NCBI RefSeq assembly: GCF_022631235.3
Contig: NZ_CP093310.2
Location: 1,984,001-2,048,000 of the forward strand
DNA length: 64,000 bases
Direction: 5' to 3'
Origin: Psychrobacter raelei
Lineage (GTDB): Bacteria; Pseudomonadota; Gammaproteobacteria; Pseudomonadales; Moraxellaceae
Position 1 is the first letter of the stretch. The number at the start of each line of letters is the position of its first letter. Shown here in pieces: positions 50,063 through 59,740 of the stretch. Both the position numbers and the translations under genes were made by a program. A model generated the notes under the pieces. It was not told the DNA's origin, did not search any database, and was given only the letters and a program-made list of their open reading frames with translations.

Positions 50063-50594
50063 TAAGATTAAATTAAAGAGCCCTAAGCAGCAGCTCTCAC
50101 ATCATTTAAGGGACTTTATCGTTCAAGATTATAACAAGCGTAAGCGTACCACATTATCCATTTTACTGCATTAGTCGCCCGGTGAGTTTTGTGCTGATTG
50201 TCATCTCTTGTCGCTCACATAGCCATCTTGCAACCGCCGCGATTTACCCCCATATACAGTATACATACCGCTTTTATCGTCTCTACTAGCTGCCACAATT
50301 ATTCACAGTCATTAACCGCCCTTATCCGCTATCATGTTATGTCATTTAGCAGGCTATCCAATCTGAGTTATCCATCCAACAATCATAATAGATAATCATC
50401 ATTTAACTCAGTTGGCCTTTTGATTTCTCCATAGGCTCATTGTGCCTTCACACTACAGCGGTCAGTTTTTGCCACCCTTACCGAAATAAGCTATTATGGT
50501 CGATAACTGGCTGTAAAAAACAGCTAAGACTGACTAAAATTTACAGCATCTTATTAAATAAATTATTAATCAACCTCATTAATTAAAGGATTCA
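50063..50594. other. Intergenic region between nadK and the Bax-inhibitor-1 gene
   Basis: I see no credible gene in these 532 bases. A 65-codon plus-strand ORF at 50198-50395 lacks a ribosome binding site and any recognisable feature. The last 60 bases before 50595 are very AT-rich. Divergent promoters are expected here. Confidence 0.4.
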
Positions 50595-51323
50595 ATGATT
50601 ATGGCAAACCCTATTGTCAGCCGTACCGAACTTGCGGTGGGTGGTAAAACCATGACCGTCCAAGGCGTGGTACAAAAAACCAGCTTTTTATTGGGACTGA
50701 GCGCTATTGCCGCTTTGGGCTTTTTCTTCTTTATCATCCGTGGCGGTATTAGCGGTGGCATGGCACAAATGATTACCTTTGGCAGTATGTTTGCCGCCTT
50801 TGGTCTAGCCTTGTTTATTACATTTAGACCCCAAAAAGCCAAAGCTTTGGCCGCCCCTTACGCCATTTTAGAAGGTCTATTTTTAGGCGGTGTCTCTATC
50901 ATGTTCATGGGTATTGATCCAAGTATTCCCGCTAACGCATTGGCCGCTACCTTTGTCACAGCTGCTGTTATGCTGGGCTTGTATCGCTCAGGCATGATTA
51001 AGGTCAATGAAAAATTCCGCTCAATCATGATGTCGGCTATTTTTGCCATCATGCTGATCTACATCGTTCAGTGGGGCTTTGTATTATTTGGCTCAACCCT
51101 GCCTTTCTTGTTCCAAACTGGCGGTCTTGTGGCTATCGGCTTTAGCTTATTCGTGGTGGTGGTGGCCTCATTTAGCTTGCTGCTGGATTTTGATAACATT
51201 GAGCGCGGTGTGGCAGCGGGCGTATCAGAAGAGTACGAATGGATTTTTGGTATCGGTATATTAGCCACCCTAGTATGGATGTACTTTGAATTTATGCGTC
51301 TGTTAAGCCACTTCCAAGATTAA
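50595..51323 (+). CDS. Bax inhibitor-1/YccA-family membrane protein
   Basis: A 242-residue inner-membrane protein with seven hydrophobic segments after a short soluble N-terminus. The BI-1 pattern includes YAILEGLFLGGVSIMF, the AATFVTAAVMLGLYRSGMIKV segment and SLLLDFDNIERGVAAGVSEEYEWIFGIGILATLVWMYFEFMRLL, with the conserved Asp residues. E. coli YccA of this family modulates FtsH proteolysis, while other members leak Ca2+. AAAGGA lies close before the first ATG; a second ATG two codons later is an alternative. Confidence 0.92.
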   Translation: MIMANPIVSRTELAVGGKTMTVQGVVQKTSFLLGLSAIAALGFFFFIIRGGISGGMAQMITFGSMFAAFGLALFITFRPQKAKALAAPYAILEGLFLGGVSIMFMGIDPSIPANALAATFVTAAVMLGLYRSGMIKVNEKFRSIMMSAIFAIMLIYIVQWGFVLFGSTLPFLFQTGGLVAIGFSLFVVVVASFSLLLDFDNIERGVAAGVSEEYEWIFGIGILATLVWMYFEFMRLLSHFQD

Positions 51324-51371
51324 GCGGTAAACAAAGTAGCCTGCTTACGCTTTTTTTTAATCAATAAAATC

Positions 51372-51407
51372 AAAAAGGTCGCCTCACTTGAGGCGACCTT
51401 TTTTTAT
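51372..51407. terminator. Bidirectional terminator between BI-1 and CcoI genes
   Basis: The stem AAAGGTCGCCTCACTTGAGGCGACCTTT is palindromic with A- and T-runs. The two genes converge on it. Confidence 0.9.
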
Positions 51408-51448
51408 GCAGGCCATTTTACGCTTAGCGGTATAAGCGATCAGCACAT

Positions 51449-54346
51449 TTAGGCTCGTTTCAAACGCAGTGCATTAAGCACCACTACCAAGGAGCTTAGT
51501 GACATACCAATGGCTGCCAGCCAAGGAGGAACATAGCCAAAGGCGGCCGGTAGTAGAACCACAGAGTTATAAGTTAAGGCCCAGCGCAGGTTTTGTTTGA
51601 TAATATTTTGCGCCTTATCAGCGATGCGCTTGGCATCGGACACAGCTGCCACTTTACCATTTAAAATCACACTATCGCTTGAGACTTGAGCTAAGTCAGC
51701 CGCCCCAGCGATAGCGGTAGAAATATTGGCTGCCGCCAAAACTGGAGCATCATTAATACCATCTCCGACCATCATGACCACATGACCGGCATCTTGCAGC
51801 TGCTTAATGTGCGCCACCTTATCTGAAGGTGATAAGCCAAAATAGACCTTATCTACGCCAAGCTCTTGAGCCACAGTCTGCGCATGTGAGCTTGGATCTC
51901 CCGTTAATATTACAGTTTCAATGTTTTGAGCTTGCAGCTGATGGATCATCTGCGCCACACCATCTCGCACACTGTCATTGAAGTAATACAGCGCCAGTGG
52001 TTGCCAGATATCTGGTGAGCCCCCAGCAGCATCAGCTTGACGCTCACAGCGGGTCAACATGACCACCGTGCTGGCACGATGGCGCTGCAAGTCAATCTCA
52101 TAAGGCACATTGCTGCCTGCCTTACTGTCATCACGATTTAAAGCAAAGTCCACATGACCGAGCCGATAAGTATGGCCGCCGCCGATATCACCTACCTGTG
52201 CCTCCACCCCGCCTGCAGTGTGATGCACCAATTGATTGACCACCGGTAAATGTAGCTGATACGCGGCATCCAACAAAGCGGTGGCTATCGGATGACGACT
52301 GCCCACCTCTAGCGCTGCTGCGATGGCCAATAAGTCATCTTTATCTTGAATGGCATCAGTCTGTAGACCAGCATCTAATTGAGGCTCATGGCTCAAAGGC
52401 TCGATATACAGCAAGTTAGGCTTACCATAAGTGAGTGTCCCGGTCTTATCGAAGGCCACATGAGTAATTTCAGCTAAGGTCTGAATGGTATGACCACGAG
52501 TGGTTAAGAACCCATAGCTTGCCAGTCTATTGGTCGATACCGTTAATGCAATAGGCGTGGCCAATGACAACGCACAAGGACAAGTGGCAACCAAGACGGC
52601 CACGGTGGCCCACAGCGCTTCAGAGGGGTCGACCAAGTACCAGCCGATGAATACAAACACAGACAACACTAAAATCCGTGCCACAAACCAGCGCGCCCAC
52701 TTATCTGCTTGCTCTGCCACTTTAGGCTTTTCACTCAGGGCTCGGTTCATTAAACGGTCAATTAAGGCAATTTGACTGTTCTCAGGCAAGGCGGTGACCA
52801 GCATAATAAAAGGCTGGCTATCGTTTTGTGAGCCGCCGATGACCTTTTCACCTCGATGTTTGACAATCAATAAACTCTCACCAGTAAGCAGACTTTGGGA
52901 GACGGTCGCCGTCTCACTACACAGCAGACCATCTGCCACTACTTCACTGCCCGCTTCAATCAAGATAACATCACCGATTTTAAGTGAGTGGGCGGTCACA
53001 GTATCGCTATGAGCAGCGTCACTCAGGTAGCGTCTCTCGTCAATCTCAGTGTCTGCTGATATGGCGTCAACAACAGGGTGTTGGCCACTTGAGAGCGTAT
53101 CTGCAGCAAGTGCCGGCTTATTGCGCTGAGCCAAATGGATGAGGTTACCAAGCTGCTGTAATTGTTTATTTTGTTCAATGGTTAAATCAATTGGCGCATT
53201 GGCTTCATCCAGCTTGGTTTGTATGCCTTGTTTTTCAGCCTCCATGCTCGGCATGAGGGCATCGACCAGCTGCGGCTCATGACCGATTTTTTGTACTAAG
53301 GTGGGTTCAACCACCACCAAGTCATTGGCCATGTTTGCCGCTTTAAGACGTGCATTGTGCTCGATATAACGCCCAGCGAGTAAAAAGAACACAAACATGC
53401 TCACTGAGTCATAATAGGTCTCACCATGTCCTGAAATGGTGGCGTACAAGCTGGCAAAAAAGGTAACGGTTAAGGCGATACTTACCGGCACATCCATATT
53501 CACCTGACGCACTTTTATGGCCGACCACGCAGAGGCAAAAAATGGCACGGCACAATAAAAGAACACAGGAATGCTAACAAACAGCGATACCCAGCGCAAA
53601 AAATCACGCTGTTCTATGAGCATACCGCTATAACTGGTGTAATTGCCAAAGTACATACCCACCGCGAACATCATGGCCTGCATAGCACCTAATGCCGCAA
53701 TGCCCAGTCTTATCATCATCTGCTTATTATTGCGCGCCAGCATCGCCTCATGGGTGTCTTGTCGATAAGGCTTGGCATCATAACCAATCTGATTGATGGT
53801 GACCAAAATATCACTGATAGGCAGCTTGGTTTCATCCCAAATCACCCGCATGCGCTGATTGGTCAGGTTCACCTGACACTTATCTACGCCTTCAAGCTCA
53901 TATAACCGCGTTTCAATCAGCCAAGTACAGGCAGCGCAGCGCAAATTACTCACCGACAACTCTGCCACCGATTTGCCCTCTGCGGCATACACAAATTGCG
54001 CTTGAACCTCTTCATGATCATAAGCTCGCAGACGCTCAAGCTCAGTGGGCAAGCTTGCAGTACGGTTAATCTCAGAGCGATCCAAATAATACTGCTCAAG
54101 CCCCGCCTCTACGATACTTTCAGCCGCCAATTGACAGCCCATACAGCACATAAGGCGTGATTCGCCCAGCACTACCGCAGTAAAGGGGGGTGTTGGTACC
54201 GGCTCAGCACAATGAAAACAGCAGCCTTCAGGCGGTAAAATCAGCTCATTGATGTCCTCAGACAAATAGCCGTACTCAGAGGAGGCAGCTTCAGGCGCTG
54301 CTAAAGGGGAGGAAGAAGGGTTTGAACGCTCATTAAGATGGGTCAT
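51449..54346 (-). CDS. ccoI: Copper-transporting P1B-type ATPase, CcoI/FixI-like
   Basis: It should export copper across the inner membrane for cytochrome cbb3 oxidase assembly. A Cys-rich N-terminal module (GCCFHCAEPVP and MCCMGCQLAAESIVEAGLEQYY) precedes an HMA domain with CAAC. This module is typical of CcoI/FixI rather than CopA. The transport motif is CPCALSLATP, the phosphorylation site DKTGTLTYGKP, and the hinge VGDGINDAPVLAAA. An insertion of about 95 residues (about 357-451) interrupts the region between the second membrane pair and the actuator domain. No cbb3 oxidase genes are adjacent. I start at the ATG ending at 54346; a GTG nine codons upstream is also open, and neither has a strong ribosome binding site. 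Confidence 0.88.
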   Translation of the reverse strand: MTHLNERSNPSSSPLAAPEAASSEYGYLSEDINELILPPEGCCFHCAEPVPTPPFTAVVLGESRLMCCMGCQLAAESIVEAGLEQYYLDRSEINRTASLPTELERLRAYDHEEVQAQFVYAAEGKSVAELSVSNLRCAACTWLIETRLYELEGVDKCQVNLTNQRMRVIWDETKLPISDILVTINQIGYDAKPYRQDTHEAMLARNNKQMMIRLGIAALGAMQAMMFAVGMYFGNYTSYSGMLIEQRDFLRWVSLFVSIPVFFYCAVPFFASAWSAIKVRQVNMDVPVSIALTVTFFASLYATISGHGETYYDSVSMFVFFLLAGRYIEHNARLKAANMANDLVVVEPTLVQKIGHEPQLVDALMPSMEAEKQGIQTKLDEANAPIDLTIEQNKQLQQLGNLIHLAQRNKPALAADTLSSGQHPVVDAISADTEIDERRYLSDAAHSDTVTAHSLKIGDVILIEAGSEVVADGLLCSETATVSQSLLTGESLLIVKHRGEKVIGGSQNDSQPFIMLVTALPENSQIALIDRLMNRALSEKPKVAEQADKWARWFVARILVLSVFVFIGWYLVDPSEALWATVAVLVATCPCALSLATPIALTVSTNRLASYGFLTTRGHTIQTLAEITHVAFDKTGTLTYGKPNLLYIEPLSHEPQLDAGLQTDAIQDKDDLLAIAAALEVGSRHPIATALLDAAYQLHLPVVNQLVHHTAGGVEAQVGDIGGGHTYRLGHVDFALNRDDSKAGSNVPYEIDLQRHRASTVVMLTRCERQADAAGGSPDIWQPLALYYFNDSVRDGVAQMIHQLQAQNIETVILTGDPSSHAQTVAQELGVDKVYFGLSPSDKVAHIKQLQDAGHVVMMVGDGINDAPVLAAANISTAIAGAADLAQVSSDSVILNGKVAAVSDAKRIADKAQNIIKQNLRWALTYNSVVLLPAAFGYVPPWLAAIGMSLSSLVVVLNALRLKRA

Positions 54347-54563
54347 AGCTGTCGTCACTACACATTGTCGCACAAAAAGATGCGCCTATTGTATCAGGTC
54401 TGCATGCCTTACATCGTCACAAACGTGATTAAGGGTCGCCGTCCGCAATAGCGCTTTAACCATTATGAGGGCGAAGTATATTTTTGAAAGTTTACGCTTG
54501 AATAAATCAGGCGCTTATGCAGGATGCCCTAACTCGTGAAAAAGCGATGAAAAGCCACTTTTA

Positions 54564-57209
54564 ATGGGCATATATCGGCTATTAGATGGCAATTACATTG
54601 AAAAAAAGGCGGTTTTCAGTCATTATAATCGGGTCTTTTTTTATGTTGGTAAAACTATCGTGCATCACAAACCCTCTCGCGCTTCTTCTCATTTTGACCA
54701 ATCATCTGCACAATTCTCCAAGTCCTCGTTTAGCGAAGGCAAACTTCCCAACCCGCAGCAGCAACGCGGCTCAGTGATTGGCTTTTTTTTACTGATTATC
54801 ATCATTGTCGGTATGTTGATGCTGGCCATGTATTTGATCAAGCAAGACCGCGTTATTACTGCCAAATTTGAGGGCAAACGCTGGAACTTGCCAGCCAAGG
54901 TGTACTCGCAGCCTTTAGAGCTGTATCAAGGGGCAGCCCTCACCAACAAGAACTTAGATGCTTGGCTTGAGATGCTCAATTACAAATCCAGCTCTAATTA
55001 CAACAATACTGGCACCTATAACAAGTCCTCCGGCCAGTATGTCATTCATACCCGTGGCTTTCAGTACAGCGCCAATGATGTTGACCCTGAGCAAGTGATT
55101 AAGATTAAAATCCAAGACTCTAAAGTCACCAGCATTCAAAGTACCGAACCCAATGATACTGGTATCGTGCGTATTGAGCCGGTTACCATCGGTGGTATTT
55201 ATCCAGATAACAATGAAGACCGCATCGTGTTGCCTATTGATGAGATTCCGCAGCCGTTGATTGATGCGCTTATCGCCACCGAAGACCGCGGCTTTTATGA
55301 GCACAAAGGCGTGTCGCTCAAGGGTATCGGCCGAGCACTGTATAACAACTTAAAAGGCGGCTCGATGCAAGGTGGCTCGACCATCACTCAGCAGCTGATT
55401 AAAAACTTTTATCTAAGCTCAGATCGCACCTTTAAGCGTAAAGCCAATGAGGCGGTGATGGCCTTGCTACTCGAGATGCACTACAGCAAAGACCAAATTT
55501 TACAAACTTATTTAAATGAGATTAACCTAGGTCAAAATGGCAACCGTTCTATTAACGGCTTTGGATTGGCTGCGCAGTTTTATTTTAATAAACCGTTAAA
55601 AGAGCTGCGTATTGATCAGCAAGCCATGCTGGTGGGCTTAGCCAAAGGCACAAGCTATTACAATCCACGCCGCAATCCAGAGCGTGCCCTCAATCGCCGC
55701 AATACAGTGCTGGCCAATATGCTTGAAACGGGCAAAATTGATCAAGCCACTTATGATGACGCCATTGCTCAAAAGCTTGATGTGGTGCCTAAACCAAGCG
55801 TAGGCAAAAGCCGATTCCCCGACTTTTTGGACATCGTAAAGCGTGAACTGCATGATAATTATCATCCCGATGATCTAAAAAATGAAGGCCTACGCGTCTT
55901 TAGTACCTTAGACCCTATCGCTCAGATGTCGGCTGATGCAGCGGTACAAAAGCAATTATCAGGCTTACGAAAAAGCAGCAGCAAAACCAAGGATTTACAA
56001 GCGGCCTTGGTCAGTGCCAATCCAGCTTCAGGTGAGCTGATTGCTGCTGTGGGTAGTGGTAGCGAATTTACAGGCTTCAACCGAGCGATAGATGCCAAAC
56101 GTCAAGTGGGCTCACTGTTAAAACCCTTTATTTATATGACGGCGCTACAAAGTGGCAAGTACAATCTGGCCAGCCCTGTGAGCGACAACCCAGTTACGCT
56201 AACGTTACCAGACAACACCACTTGGACCCCAAAAAACTACGATGGCCGAGACCATGGTTACGTGCCCTTAACCACAGCGCTGGCCAAATCTTATAACCAA
56301 GCTGCGGTAAATACGGGTATAGAATTTGGTGTGGGCACGTTCGTCGATCAGCTTCACCGCTTAGGTATTAAGGAGAAGATACCAACCTATCCTTCGTTGT
56401 TCTTAGGCTCAGTTGAGCTTAGTCCTATGGATATGCTTGGTATGTATCAGGTCATGGCCGCAGGTGGGTTTCGCACGCCCATTATTAGTATCCGCTCTGT
56501 GGTTGATGACCGAGGTCAAATTCTGCAGCGCTCAGGCCTAGATACCAAGCGCAGCGTGCCACCTGATGTCAACTATCTAACCAACTATGCGCTACAAGAA
56601 GTGGTGCGCAGTGGAACGGCAAGCTCGCTAAAATCCTTAGGCAGTGATCTAAATCTGGCCGGGAAAACAGGCACCACCAACGACTACCGCGACTCTTGGT
56701 TTGCCGGCTATAGTGGCAACTATGTCAGCGTAGTATGGGTGGGCCGTGATGACAATAAGCCCATTGGTTTAAGTGGTGGCAGCGGTGCATTACCTGTGTG
56801 GAAGGACTTTATGGGTCGTCTGCGCTTGACCCCTGTCGAGCTGGTGCAGCCTGACAGTGTAGAGTGGTTATGGCTAGAAAATGGCACCGGAAAACTGTCG
56901 CATGAAAGCTGTGACAATGCCCGCTACTTGCCCGTACTTAGCAGATATTTGCCTGAAGAGGCCAGTGACTGCGCCCTTGCCATCTATGAGCAAGAGCAGG
57001 CACGCCAAAGACAGCAGTGGTTCAATGATCAGCGCAAGGCTTTGCTGGATCAAAGCCGTCAGCTCGATAGTGTTCAAGAAGGTATGCCCGCCAATACTGA
57101 TTCAAGCGCTAATGATGATGCCTCTGCAGGCAATGCTCCTGAGCAAGAAGGCTCAGAGCCTGCCAATAATGGTGATACTTGGTATGATAAAGCGTTACAA
57201 TGGTTTTAA
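54564..57209 (+). CDS. mrcB: Penicillin-binding protein 1B (bifunctional class A PBP)
   Basis: It polymerises and cross-links peptidoglycan. One membrane anchor (GFFLLIIIIVGMLMLAMYLI) is followed by a UB2H-like region. The GT51 glycosyltransferase has EDRGFYEHKGVSLKGIGRAL and GGSTITQQLIKNFYLS. The transpeptidase has GSLLKPF (Ser-x-x-Lys), SYNQA (Ser-x-Asn) and KTGTTNDYRDSWFAG. The C-terminus is low complexity, Asn/Glu-rich. The start is uncertain. The listed ATG gives a cytoplasmic leader of about 75 residues; a GTG at 54660 is another candidate, but neither has a good ribosome binding site. The next gene encodes a TPR lipoprotein, as for Pseudomonas ponB-lpoP. Confidence 0.94.
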   Translation: MGIYRLLDGNYIEKKAVFSHYNRVFFYVGKTIVHHKPSRASSHFDQSSAQFSKSSFSEGKLPNPQQQRGSVIGFFLLIIIIVGMLMLAMYLIKQDRVITAKFEGKRWNLPAKVYSQPLELYQGAALTNKNLDAWLEMLNYKSSSNYNNTGTYNKSSGQYVIHTRGFQYSANDVDPEQVIKIKIQDSKVTSIQSTEPNDTGIVRIEPVTIGGIYPDNNEDRIVLPIDEIPQPLIDALIATEDRGFYEHKGVSLKGIGRALYNNLKGGSMQGGSTITQQLIKNFYLSSDRTFKRKANEAVMALLLEMHYSKDQILQTYLNEINLGQNGNRSINGFGLAAQFYFNKPLKELRIDQQAMLVGLAKGTSYYNPRRNPERALNRRNTVLANMLETGKIDQATYDDAIAQKLDVVPKPSVGKSRFPDFLDIVKRELHDNYHPDDLKNEGLRVFSTLDPIAQMSADAAVQKQLSGLRKSSSKTKDLQAALVSANPASGELIAAVGSGSEFTGFNRAIDAKRQVGSLLKPFIYMTALQSGKYNLASPVSDNPVTLTLPDNTTWTPKNYDGRDHGYVPLTTALAKSYNQAAVNTGIEFGVGTFVDQLHRLGIKEKIPTYPSLFLGSVELSPMDMLGMYQVMAAGGFRTPIISIRSVVDDRGQILQRSGLDTKRSVPPDVNYLTNYALQEVVRSGTASSLKSLGSDLNLAGKTGTTNDYRDSWFAGYSGNYVSVVWVGRDDNKPIGLSGGSGALPVWKDFMGRLRLTPVELVQPDSVEWLWLENGTGKLSHESCDNARYLPVLSRYLPEEASDCALAIYEQEQARQRQQWFNDQRKALLDQSRQLDSVQEGMPANTDSSANDDASAGNAPEQEGSEPANNGDTWYDKALQWF

Positions 57210-57248
57210 TTGGCCTAAAAATTTTATCTCATAATTTGGATGTGCTTT

Positions 57249-58133
57249 ATGCTTATGCCCGCTCCTACCTCAACCGTTTGCGCTAAGCGTCACAGCTTTT
57301 TTATGGCAGCTGTTATGGGTCTTGGTCTGGCAGCAGGTGGCCTAAGTGGCTGTCAGACGCCGCCTTCAATGACAGATAGCGCTCAAGGTGTACCACCTAC
57401 TACCTCAACTATTCGTACATCGACTATCAACCATCCAGCAAATAAATATCCGGCCTCATCTAGCGCTCAACAAGCAGAAGATTATGAGGTGATAGACGAA
57501 CAAGACTTTGAGCCAGAGGACAGCGCAGACTATCCTGATGGCTCTAACAACTTTGATCATCAGCGCATAGCTGAAGACACCACTCCATCATCTTCTGTAC
57601 AAAGCACTGCTGAAACCCAGGAGGCGCAGACAACTGCGCCTGTATTGGAGGCGCCCATCGAGCCGACTCCGGCACCGCGCACACCGGTACAAGTGCGAGA
57701 GCCGGTCGTGATTGTTCGTCCGCCTGAGACACGAACCACGCAGCAAATATTACTAGATCAGGCCCGCCAAAACTCACAAAATACAGCGCGCAGTAACACC
57801 TCTACTCAAGATGGCAGTACCATTCCTGCATTTAAAAGGCTGATGGATACCGGTGTGGCCCAATTGCGACAAGGCCAAGTGTCTGCTGCCCAAAGCACCT
57901 TCACCCGTGCTCAGCGCTTAGCGCCTCAATCTTCTGCAGTTTATTTTTATTTAGGCCAAGTTGCTCTTAAGCAACACCAACCGCTAAAGGCAGAAGCGAT
58001 GGCACGCCGAGGTCTGGTCGTGGCAAAAACGGCTTCTCAAAAGCAGGCTTTGTGGCAAGTGGTGTTACGCGCCGGCCAAGCCCAAGGCAATACTCGGGTT
58101 ATAAACGAGGCAAAAGCGGCTCTTTCAAGATAA
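57249..58133 (+). CDS. lpoP: TPR-containing lipoprotein, candidate PBP1b activator LpoP
   Basis: A roughly 294-residue protein with a lipoprotein signal (LAAGGLSGC lipobox, Cys about residue 36). A long disordered Ser/Thr/Pro/Glu-rich linker (about 40-190) follows. A C-terminal TPR unit covers the rest (RLMDTGVAQLRQGQVSAAQSTFTRAQRLAPQSSAVYFYLGQVALKQHQPLKAEAMARRGL). It begins 40 bases after the PBP1b stop on the same strand, so it is surely co-transcribed. In Pseudomonas aeruginosa the TPR lipoprotein LpoP, encoded beside PBP1b, activates it. The same layout here makes this a strong LpoP candidate, though the linkage is by context and architecture. Three ATGs (57240, 57249, 57255) are possible; GGA spacing favours 57249. 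Confidence 0.78.
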   Translation: MLMPAPTSTVCAKRHSFFMAAVMGLGLAAGGLSGCQTPPSMTDSAQGVPPTTSTIRTSTINHPANKYPASSSAQQAEDYEVIDEQDFEPEDSADYPDGSNNFDHQRIAEDTTPSSSVQSTAETQEAQTTAPVLEAPIEPTPAPRTPVQVREPVVIVRPPETRTTQQILLDQARQNSQNTARSNTSTQDGSTIPAFKRLMDTGVAQLRQGQVSAAQSTFTRAQRLAPQSSAVYFYLGQVALKQHQPLKAEAMARRGLVVAKTASQKQALWQVVLRAGQAQGNTRVINEAKAALSR

Positions 58134-58203
58134 CCCCTATCAACACAGACGCTATCAAGCTAAAATAGAGCGTTTTATTAAACCGATTTATCTAAGGACA
58201 CTT

Positions 58204-59127
58204 ATGGATTGGCAACAACTGCACCTACAATGTGCAAAACAAGACGTTGACTTGGCAGAGAGCTTATTATTAGAAGAAGGTGCGCTTTCAATTAGCCTAG
58301 AAGATGCTGGTGACCAGCCGTTATTTGAGCCACTTCCAGGTCAGTCGCCTTTGTGGGATGAAGTTATTTTGACCGGCCTATTTACCGCCGACACGGCACA
58401 AGACATTGAGTCTATGGCACAGACTTTGGCCGCTCAAGTCAACGCTCGACGTGTTTGGACCACGGCACTGGCAGACACAGACTGGGAGCGTGAATGGATG
58501 TCGCATTACGTGCCTATTGAGTGCACCAACAACTTGTGGATTGTGCCCAAGTGGATGACCCCGCCCAATCCAGATGCGGTAAATATCATGATGGATCCAG
58601 GCTTAGCTTTTGGTACTGGCTATCACGCCACCACACGTCTTTGCTTAGATTGGCTCACTGATCAAGACTTAAGCGATAAAGTCATTATCGACTATGGCTG
58701 CGGCTCAGGTATCTTAGGCATTGCCGCCTTATTACTGGGCGCCAAGCAAGTGTACAGCGTAGACATTGATCCACAAGCGGTACTGGCCACTAAGCAGAAC
58801 GCTGAGCGTAATGATGTCACCCATGCTCTTGAGGTGTATCTGCCAGAGGATTTTGCCAAAGCCTTTGCTGCCGGTGATATCCCCAAAGCGGATATCATTA
58901 CCGCCAATATCTTAGCCAAGCCTTTAATGGAATTGGCACCCTATTTAGCCACTTTAATTAAGCCGAAAGGGGGTATCGTGCTGGCCGGACTTATCTCAGA
59001 GCAGCTTGAGGATATGGTCCGCGCGTATGAGCCTTGGTTCAATCTAGATACCCGCCACTCTTATGAGAAAAGTGATGATCATGATGACTCGCACTGGCAC
59101 CGTTTATCAGGCACCTTTACAGGCTAA
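58204..59127 (+). CDS. prmA: Ribosomal protein L11 methyltransferase
   Basis: It trimethylates lysines and the N-terminus of ribosomal protein L11 using S-adenosylmethionine. A small N-terminal substrate-recognition domain starts MDWQQLHLQCAKQDVDLAESLLLEEGALSISLEDAGDQPLFEP. The linker WEREWMSHYVPI and the methyltransferase motifs MMDPGLAFGTGYHATTRLCLDWL, IDYGCGSGILGIAALLLGA, VDIDPQAV and TANILAKPL follow. At 307 residues it has family length. AAGGA precedes the ATG. It stands between lpoP and fis. Confidence 0.96.
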   Translation: MDWQQLHLQCAKQDVDLAESLLLEEGALSISLEDAGDQPLFEPLPGQSPLWDEVILTGLFTADTAQDIESMAQTLAAQVNARRVWTTALADTDWEREWMSHYVPIECTNNLWIVPKWMTPPNPDAVNIMMDPGLAFGTGYHATTRLCLDWLTDQDLSDKVIIDYGCGSGILGIAALLLGAKQVYSVDIDPQAVLATKQNAERNDVTHALEVYLPEDFAKAFAAGDIPKADIITANILAKPLMELAPYLATLIKPKGGIVLAGLISEQLEDMVRAYEPWFNLDTRHSYEKSDDHDDSHWHRLSGTFTG

Positions 59128-59152
59128 AAACACAGCCCAGTAGCTATCAAAA

Positions 59153-59180
59153 GCACAGCTGCAAAAGTAAGCAGCTGTGC
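59153..59180 (+). terminator. Hairpin after prmA
   Basis: GCACAGCTGC (59153-59162) and GCAGCTGTGC (59171-59180) form a perfect 10-base stem. The following sequence AAATTT is only a weak T-run, so it may be an attenuator or processing stem as well as a terminator. Confidence 0.6.
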
Positions 59181-59229
59181 AAATTTAACCACTCTCACGC
59201 TTTTTAACCTTCATTGTACAGACTTAACT

Positions 59230-59571
59230 ATGAGTAACTCATCCCCCGCTTTTGGTAGTGGTGCTGCCCATGCTGCCAAGTATTACAATCAGAGCTCGAT
59301 AGCACCTGAGCCACAAGGCGTTGACTCTCACGCCCCCCAAGACCGTGCTCCTCTACGTCATCATGTTCAGCAAGCCGTTGAGCAGTATTTTGTGGAATTA
59401 GAGGGCGAGTCTACGACCAACTTGTACCAAACCATTTTGCAAGAAGTAGAAAAACCTTTACTGCAAGTGGTCCTCAAACAAACCCAAGGCAATCAGTCAA
59501 AAACAGCAAAAATCTTGGGGCTCAATCGAGGCACATTAAGAAAAAAAATGCAGCAGTATGATTTGATGTGA
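59230..59571 (+). CDS. fis: DNA-binding protein Fis
   Basis: Fis is a nucleoid protein and transcription activator abundant in fast growth. The conserved C-terminus reads LYQTILQEVEKPLLQVVLKQTQGNQSKTAKILGLNRGTLRKKMQQYDLM, with the helix-turn-helix in the last 30 residues. At 113 residues it is slightly longer than E. coli Fis (98) because of an N-terminal extension with Ser/Ala/Pro. No strong ribosome binding site precedes the ATG. In Pseudomonas and many relatives dusB lies just upstream of fis; here prmA is directly upstream and dusB is absent. Confidence 0.95.
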   Translation: MSNSSPAFGSGAAHAAKYYNQSSIAPEPQGVDSHAPQDRAPLRHHVQQAVEQYFVELEGESTTNLYQTILQEVEKPLLQVVLKQTQGNQSKTAKILGLNRGTLRKKMQQYDLM

Positions 59572-59740
59572 TAAAAACCTATCAAACGTTGTCTTTTAAG
59601 GCCAAATTTTTTGTCATACTGAATAAATTGCTCTAATATACTTCCTCGCTTAATTTGCAAAGATTAAGTGTTTTACTAAACCCTGACGATAATCTCAGAA
59701 TATCATCACCCTTTTTACTGTCCACACTATGGGAAAAACT

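Noticed and set aside
50198..50395. 65-codon plus-strand ORF between nadK and the BI-1 gene
   Set aside because: No ribosome binding site, no signal or domain, and composition typical of random frame.
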